DNA from: Eulemur rufifrons
Lineage: Eukaryota; Chordata; Mammalia; Primates; Lemuridae
Length of the DNA stretch: 64,000 nucleotides
Direction: 5' to 3'
Assembly (NCBI RefSeq): GCF_041146395.1
Contig: NC_091006.1
Location: 11,042,001-11,106,000, forward strand
Shown here: one piece after another, positions 55,356 through 64,000 of the stretch
How positions within the stretch are numbered: position 1 is the first letter of the stretch
Layout of the letters: each line of letters begins with the position of its first letter
Position numbers and translations under genes: made by a program
Notes under the pieces: generated by a model
Databases searched by the model: none
Told to the model about the DNA's origin: nothing
Seen by the model: only the letters and a program-made list of their open reading frames with translations

Positions 55356-55690
55356 AATAATGGGCTGTTGTGTGGATGGAGGGAGAGGCGTGTGAGCTGC
55401 TGTTGTCTTTATGGGTGGCTCAGGCCTTGCCCACCCCAGTCATCCCCAGGTGTGGATTTATTGTTTTAACCCGGGGTGGGGGACGGGGGTAGTGAGAAAG
55501 GGGAACTGAGGCTGGCAGTGCAGGGGACCGGGGGTTCCCATTCACCCTCCCCCACCAGACGCCAACTCACTTCCATTATGCTAGTCAGCTCACCAGCCCT
55601 CGCTGAGTATTTGTTGAATGAATGAATGAAATCTTTGTGAGGGCTCCAAGGACGCATGAGGTGAGGTCAGGCTCTGTAACGAGACGGCTA

Positions 55691-55696
55691 TTTATT
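55691..55696 (-). terminator. PTGIR: Candidate PTGIR polyadenylation signal
   Basis: The minus strand reads AATAAA about 765 bases downstream of the PTGIR stop, giving a 3' UTR of plausible length. A second AATAAA on the minus strand is at 55462-55457. Confidence 0.45.
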
Positions 55697-56458
55697 CAGG
55701 AGCCTGGGGACAGGTATGGGACTTGGGTCTGCATTCTGGGGCAGTCCCTGGGCTCTGCACACCCCGCCCCTTCAACCACCAGCTTCTCCATCTGTCTCCC
55801 CACCACCCGCACCCACAGTCCATGTCTCAGGCCCACCAAGCTAGGCGGAGCGTCTCAGGCCCCTTTTGTACCAGGCACGTGTCCTGCATTGTCACGCACA
55901 ACACAGCAGCTTCTGCTTCCTCCCGCCTCCCCTCGGGGTGCCAGGGCTCCCAAGTGTGACAGGGCTGGGCAGCGAGGGGAGGCAGGGAGCTTTTCCAAGA
56001 ATCCCTGGCTCTCCTGGGGCAGAGAGGGCTCGGCTCTTGGACTGGCTTGGGAGAGGGCAGGGCCACCCCTGGGAATTTGGGGTGGGCAGCTGGGCCCCCT
56101 TAATGGATGAGGAAAGGAGCCAACACCCCAACTGGAGGAGACCTGAGTACATAGAAGCCGCTGGGAACTTTTCTGCCTTCTAAATATTTAGACAGTGAGA
56201 TGGATGGAGACTCCAGGACCAAAGCAGGCCGGCCAGGCCACTGGTTATTTTGAGAGCTATTCTTTCTGTGCTCCAGGATAAATGTTCCCTCTGTCCCTCA
56301 CTCTCCTCCCCGAGCCCGCATGCAGGAGCAATAGCAGCTGACGGTCCCCAGAGTTCGGGGCCAAGGTTCTGGCATCTGCACCCATCAGCCGTGTCCCTGG
56401 TTTTCTGGCTCCCGTTCCCTGAAGACAGGGCTGGAGATCACAGGGTCAGCTTAGGATG

Positions 56459-58648
56459 TCAGCAGAGGGAACAGGCGACAGTGGCCTCTGCTTTGGATGG
56501 CGTTCCCACGGTGCTGCTGCCGCCGGACCGCTGTGCAGGAGGCAAGGGTGCCGCCTGCCTCTCGCCCCAGGCTGACAAAGGCACCCAGCTCCCTTCCTTC
56601 CCCTCATGGGCAGAGGGGTCCTCCCTTGGGTCCCTCCTCCCAGAGACGGGCTGGGAGAGGGAAGTGTGCGTGTCGCCTCGGGTGGGCCCAGGACACAGGC
56701 AGCAGAACCAGAGCTTGAGTTGCTGGAAGACGGCCTTGCGGAAAAGGATGAAGACCCAGGGGTCCAGGATGGGGTTGAAGGCATTGAAGCGGAAGGCAAG
56801 GAGGTCCCCCATCTCGCTGCTGTCGGGGCTGATGGCCTGGGTGAAGCCGCGGATCTGAGGGCGGGGCGGGGGTGTCAGAGAGCACCCACGAGTCCTCTGC
56901 CCTCCGCCCACCCGCACCCTGGCTCCCACTTGCTCACCAGCAGGAATGAGGAAGGGGTGGATGTCAGAGAGAGAGGAAATAAGATAAGATGAAAATCAAG
57001 CAGCAAATGCATCCGGGGAGCAGAGGGAAGGAAAGCCCCGGCAGAGGCCTGGAGGGAGAGAGATGGGGGTTGGGCATGTGGGCCCCCCTGCCCTTTGCAG
57101 CGGGGAGGACCCTCGGGCTCCACAGATTTCTGAGTCTGATGCCTCCGGGCCCTGACACTGCAGGCAGAGCTGTGGTTGTGCCCGTGCGTATTTGTCCACA
57201 GCTTGCAGTCTCCGAGCCATCACCACCCCTGAAAAGGTTTAAGGACGCCCACATCCAGCCCAGCCCCTTGCATTTTACAGAAAGAGAAACCGAGGCCCAG
57301 AATAAAGGTGGCACGACCGGGTGTCACAGACACTGGGTGGGAACCAAGGTCTGTGCTGCGCTGGTGGAGGAAGGGCAGGGCCGGAGCCCTGGCAGGAAAT
57401 CGAGGCAAGGATGTGAGGGTGAGGCCCAGGCTGGGGAAGTGGGGAGCCCAGTGGGTGGAGGTCAGGCCCTGGAATCAGAGGACCCAGGGGGGAGACCTGG
57501 CTTTTTGTGCCTGTCCTGCTTGTGGAATGGGTGCACATGGTCGCTTTAAAGATGATCTGAGAAAGTATCTGTAAGCCACTAGGCACCTGCCGGCATACAG
57601 CAAGTGCTCAGAGAACGGTGGGCCTTGTTCTCATTACAGGGGCAGGGGAAGGAAGGGGTGCGCTTGAGTAGTGGGGGCTGGGGACGGTCGCAGGGGAGAC
57701 CAGGAGTCAGGAGGAGTCGATAGGGCAGAAGCAAATGGGGAGAGACTTGAGAAAGTCAGGCGGTTTTGACTGTGGACAAAGCCTCTGCCTGACCTCCTTT
57801 GAGTCTCAGCTTCCCCATCTGTGAAATGGGCACAACCCTCCTTCCCTCCCCTCCCGCCAGCTTCAGGGGCGACTCACCGTGAGAGGCAGGGAGCACACGG
57901 CCATGATGCCCGTCATGAGGGCCAGCAGAATCAGGTAGTCAACCTCGTTCTCGCCCGCCCGGGGGCCGGGCACCACCGAGCCCGAGTGGCGCCTCTGCTG
58001 GCGGTACATGCGGCACAGGCTGAGGGTGACAGAGCCGTTGCAGAGGAAGATGGCGGCCACCAGCAGGGCCACGAGGCTGGCGTAGGCCAGCGAGAAGGCG
58101 CAGCCGCCGGGCTCGGCCGAGCGCAGGCGGACGAAGCACCAGCTGCCCGGGCAGTACTGCTGGTGCTGGCCCAGGCCCGCCAGCGGCAGCGCGCAGAAGA
58201 GCGCGCAGAAGGCGTAGATGGCGGGCAGCGCCAGGCGGGCGCAGCGGGGCGCGTCCAGCCGCGCGTACCGGTAGGGGTGGCTGAGCGCCAGGCAGCGCTC
58301 CACGGCCATGGCGAAGAGGATGAGCGTGGAGGCCAGGCCGAAGAAGGTCATGGCGAAGGCGAAGGCGTCGCACAGTGCGTGCCCGCCCTGCGCCAGGCCC
58401 AGCAGCGAGCTGTTGCGGGCGTAGGCCACGAACACCGCCGGGCTCAGGAAGCACGTGCCCAGCAGGTCTGTCACCGCCAGCCCGGTGACCAGCACGGCGA
58501 AGGCCGACGGGCGGGACCGCCGCCGCCACGCGCCCAGGATGCCCAGCGCAAGCCCGTTGCCCGCCACGCCCGCCACGAACATCAGGGTGCTGGTGGCCGG
58601 CCCCACCGAGCCCCGCACGTAGGTGAGGTTCCGGCACGAATCCGCCAT
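56459..58648 (-). CDS. PTGIR: Prostacyclin (prostaglandin I2) receptor, complete coding region in two exons
   Basis: Coding exons are 58648-57878 (257 codons) and 56854-56459 (131 codons plus TGA), joined by a phase-0 intron at the end of transmembrane helix 6 (SLPLT|IRGFT). That is the conserved intron position of prostanoid receptors. Donor is acg|gtgagt and acceptor ccctcag|atc. The 388-residue class-A GPCR starts MADSCRNLTYVRGSVGPATS, has N-glycosylation sites at N7 and N79 and disulfide cysteines C93 and the C of PGSWCF. It has the family's ERC in place of DRY (residues 117-119). Helix 7 carries the LLAFRF arginine and the NPILDPW motif. The last four residues, CSLC, are a CaaX isoprenylation box, as in the human receptor. 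It couples prostacyclin binding at the plasma membrane to Gs and cAMP in platelets and vascular smooth muscle. An in-frame ATG nine codons upstream (58675) exists, but the MADS start matches orthologues. Confidence 0.98.
56855..57877 (-). other. PTGIR: PTGIR coding-region intron
   Basis: A 1,023-bp intron between the helix-6 and helix-7 exons. It contains several MIR-like pieces: reverse near 57230-57330, forward near 57450-57640 and 57735-57850, the last lying next to the donor. Confidence 0.9.
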
Positions 58649-58779
58649 CCCCGGCCTGGGCTGGAGGGTCCCCAAGGGCAGGAGGCGGGGGTCACCACCA
58701 GCCGGGCCTCCCCTGTGGCCAGCTCAGAGGCTCAGGGGCCACTGTCCCTGTGGCAGCTGGGGTGACCCGGCCAACCCCA

Positions 58780-59450
58780 GTTCTCCTTGTCTCCTCCTGT
58801 GTGCCTGCGTTTCTCTCCGTCTGTCTCCTCCAGTCCCTCTCTGTCCCTCTGTCCCTCTCTGTCTCTCTCTCTCCTTCCCCCCACTTATTTCTTTCTATCT
58901 GTCTCTGTCCTTCTCTCTCTGGGCGTCCCTAGTTTGTGCTTTCTCTCTGTGTCTCTTTCTGTCTCCCTGTCTCTGTCCCCTCCCTTGCCCTCCTCTCCCT
59001 TTCTCCCTCACCCCCAGCCCTCTGTCCCCTCCTTCCCTGCACCCCTCTTTCCCAGGCCCTCCTCACCGCCAATCTGCAGGCTCTCAGTCTGCAGCCCCGT
59101 CCCCTGCTCCTCTCACCCCCTGGCTGCCTTGCTCCGTGTCTTGTGTCTTTCGCTGTGTGTCAGTCTCCTGTGTCAGCTTCTCCTTCCCGCCCTCCTTCCC
59201 TCCCTCCCTCTCTCCCTACTCATCTTGCCGGCTCACCCCGCTTTTTCATTTCCTCTCTCTGCCCCGCCCTCCCTCCCCCAGCAATCTCCAGAGGTCCCCT
59301 GGGCTCCCTGCTGCCTTCCCTGGCTACTCCCTATACCCACCCCCGAGTAGTACATCCATCACCACCTCTGCCCCTCTCCTCTTCCCACCCCCTCCTCCCC
59401 TCCCTCCCCTCCCTCCCCTCCCCCTGTCCTCTCTCAGTCTCCATCCCCAG
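58780..59450 (+). repeat. Polypyrimidine tract upstream of PTGIR
   Basis: About 670 bases are dominated by C and T on the plus strand: (TCTG/TCTC/TCCC)n at about 58,800-59,000, then CCCTCC-type runs to 59,430. It is purine-rich on the PTGIR coding strand and lies 130-800 bases upstream of the start codon. Confidence 0.85.
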
Positions 59451-61730
59451 CCACCTGCCACCTCCCCATACATAGGTCTCTTCCTTTCTCTAGTCCAGGT
59501 GGAGATCCCTGAGTCTTCATTACTCAGGTTTGGAGCCCACCAGGGGGGCCAAGAAGGACCCGAGGGGCACAAGTGACCAGTTTCTGAGGGGGTGGCCATG
59601 GCCTGGGCTGTCTCAGGGTGGCCTCTGGTGTCTATTCTGGGCTCCAGGCCCCAGGCTCAGGACGTTGCCCAGGGATTGAGAAATGACCAGGAAATTCCTC
59701 CCTGATGCAGTGTTTTCCAGACACTGCTGAGATTTCTGTTCCCTGGACACAATTCACTCCTTCCAGAAGGCTGAGGAAGGAGGTGGCCTATCCAGAGAAA
59801 AAAATGCCATCTCTCGAGCCTGTCTCCGGGTTCCCAGCTCCCCGGGGCAGAGCCCTGAGAAGGGAGCATGGAGGAGCGTATTTGGTGTCCACTTGAATGG
59901 GACAGGCCTGGGGGACTCCATGGCCCATTATCACAGGGACAAACCCGCTGCCCTCTTGCTTCTCAACACAGAACTCCCAGGCCCCAGGCCAAGCTCTGAT
60001 GACCTTGACCTCCAGGAATAATATTTAAGCCACAGAACGCCGTCCAGGGCTCCAGCATCGCTGCCAAATCTCTCCCACCCTCCCCACACACACCCAGCCG
60101 CCCCCGCAGCCTCATGCCCGTGGGGCCAGCCCGTGTGTCCCAGCTGCCAGCACAGCGGTCATGGGCCCCCTTCCCATGGAGTCCACGGCTTCCCAGGCAG
60201 CCTCCCGGACCACAGGGACCAGGGCGTCCTCTCAGACAGCCCTTGTTTTTCAGGGAGGCAGGTTAACAAACTCAGGGGCTCGCATCCATTTGACATGGGT
60301 TCCTGTCCTGATCCATCCACCTTTTTACTTGTTGTGTGACGGTCCCAGGCAAGGACAGGAAGCTGGTGTACCTCAGTCTCCTCATCTGCACAGTGGGGTA
60401 ACATGCCACACAGGCCTGGGGCCAGCCTTGGCCTGCAGCGCGTCCCGGAGTGCCCTTTGTAAGGAGGGAGCCCACAGATGTCTCATGCCCAGGGCCAGCA
60501 GGGCTGCTTCTGACCCCAGGCCCGGACTGTGGGCAGCTGCCGTCTTGCCGTCTGTGCCCCCCACTGGGACCACAATCCCTTCCCCCATCTGCTTATCACC
60601 CATGCCCAGCTGGCACCCAGTTTCCGGCAGGATGGGTGCCCCAGTTCCAGCCCCAAGGGCTTCCCGAGGGGCCACACAGCCCCGCTCTGGGGGTGCCTTG
60701 TGTGCAGGTCCCAGGCCTCCCTGCCACGTGGTCCCACCTCGTGCTGTCCGGTCCCCAGGCAGCCCAGAGGGAACTCAGGATGTTATATCATATTAATGAG
60801 CGATGACGCCTGGCTGTCTTGCGTCCTGTCTCGGCATCAGGGGAGTCACTGGGGGGATACTACGGTTCCCGGAGCCTCCCTCCCTCCCGCTGGCTTCCTG
60901 TCCCCACAGGACCATTAGCAGTCAGGAAGTCCCCTCTACTCCCATGCCCAGTGGGACCTTGGACTGGCCCCTGCCCCGCTCCAGGTCTCAGTTTCCCTGC
61001 CTATGCCTCTAGGGGCAGCGAGCTCTGGCAACCCCAGCATCGATTCTGTGCGTCTGCAGCCCGACTGGGCAGAGGTGGAAGTGACTGCTACTGAGGGGAC
61101 TGAGGGTCCCCGAAGTCTGTGCCAGTGCTGGACGTGCCTCGCTCGCCTTCCGGAGATATCTGGCCTCCTGCCCAGCTGTGGCCCCAGCCAGGGCCCATGG
61201 GCCGAGCCCACAGCAGGGACCGCAGGAGGTTCCACTCCTGTCCAGGTGCCTTGGGGTGTGGGCTCACCCCAGCTGCACTGTGGGAGCGGTGGCTTCTGGG
61301 GCGGGGGGGGGGGGGGGAGAGCTATGGAAGGAACTGCCCTGGGAGGGTGAGTCAGCAGCTCTCGTCTCGCCAGCCACTGCTAGGAACAGGACTTGGGCCT
61401 CCCTGGAGGGCCCCCGGGGCGGTGGGCAGAAGAGGAAGGACAGCCCAGAGACCACTGAGAATGGGGACTGACTCAAGGACACACAGCACCTAGGAGGGGG
61501 CAGAGATGGGGACCAGGAGAAGGTGATGTGCTGGGGACTGAGGGTGTGTAAACTCGGTACATGAGTCTGTGTGGGATTAGTGGGGTCTGTGTGACCCAAG
61601 TGAGCATTTTTATCAGCGTGGTATTGGGACTCATGGGACTCAGTGTGCGCGCGGGCACGGCTGTGCTCATGTATGTGTTGTCTGCTGCCGTGCACTGTGC
61701 ATGGATGTGGCTGTGTGTTTGCACGTGGAG
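59450..61730. other. PTGIR upstream flank, no further gene recognised
   Basis: The PTGIR noncoding first exon should lie in or before this stretch, but I cannot place it. A MIR (plus, about 60245-60425; tacctcagtctcctcatctg) is present, as is a poly-G run of about 15 bases near 61,302-61,318. Other open frames carry no recognisable domains. Confidence 0.4.
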
Positions 61731-61732
61731 TG

Positions 61733-64000
<2,268 letters not shown>

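Noticed and set aside
57821..58765. 314-codon open frame on the plus strand
   Set aside because: It is the antisense shadow of the GC-rich first coding exon of PTGIR; alanine/arginine/glutamine-rich without any known fold.
58623..59576. 317-codon open frame on the plus strand
   Set aside because: It is a by-product of the polypyrimidine tract (serine/leucine/proline runs) and has no domain.

Overview
This is nuclear DNA from a primate, most likely a strepsirrhine (lemur or loris group). Coding sequence is split by GT-AG introns. More than half of the window is interspersed repeat: Alu, MIR, L1, L2, MaLR-type LTRs, a Tigger/MER2-like DNA element and old retroviral fragments. The younger dimeric Alus carry a long A-rich middle with a 'ggacaactaaaaa' type linker and end in the right-arm wording 'gaggttgctgtgagctaggctgacgcc'. 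I know that form from lemur and galago genomes, not from human Alu. The species call is an inference from repeats; no search was run.

Layout. (1) 1-230, minus strand: the first 76 codons of a PNMA8-family gene (domesticated retrotransposon gag), running off the left edge, with its promoter region at about 480-780. (2) 800-40,200: a 39-kb gene desert. It holds a 20-bp minisatellite-like block, an endogenous-retrovirus pol relic, an inverted second copy of the PNMA8 5' flank, many MLT1-like LTRs, L1 pieces and nested Alus. Between 28.3 and 36.3 kb it is nearly solid L1 with three strepsirrhine Alus and one LTR-like insertion. (3) 40,250-50,140, plus strand: CALM3, complete. It has a CpG-island promoter, six coding exons giving 149 residues of standard calmodulin, and two polyadenylation signals. 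(4) 50,150-56,450: intergenic, mostly MIR, L2, a Tigger/MER2 element and L1 scraps. (5) 56,459-58,648, minus strand: PTGIR, the prostacyclin receptor, two coding exons, 388 residues. (6) 58,700-64,000: a long polypyrimidine tract, then intergenic sequence with MIR and one AluJ-like element.

The order PNMA8 (minus), CALM3 (plus), PTGIR (minus) matches human chromosome 19q13.32, where GNG8 would be expected next, beyond the right edge. CALM3 and PTGIR are convergent neighbours with no evident shared regulation. CALM3 is a ubiquitous calcium sensor; PTGIR is a tissue-restricted G-protein-coupled receptor.

The most unusual material is in the desert. A roughly 650-bp segment occurs twice in direct orientation (about 11,457-12,120 and 24,919-25,615). 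Each copy holds an identical 14-bp RFX/X-box and an inverted CCAAT box at the same 19-bp spacing. The PNMA8 5' flank also has an inverted partner at 8.5-8.95 kb, again with an X-box-like site. I found no previously undescribed protein-coding system.
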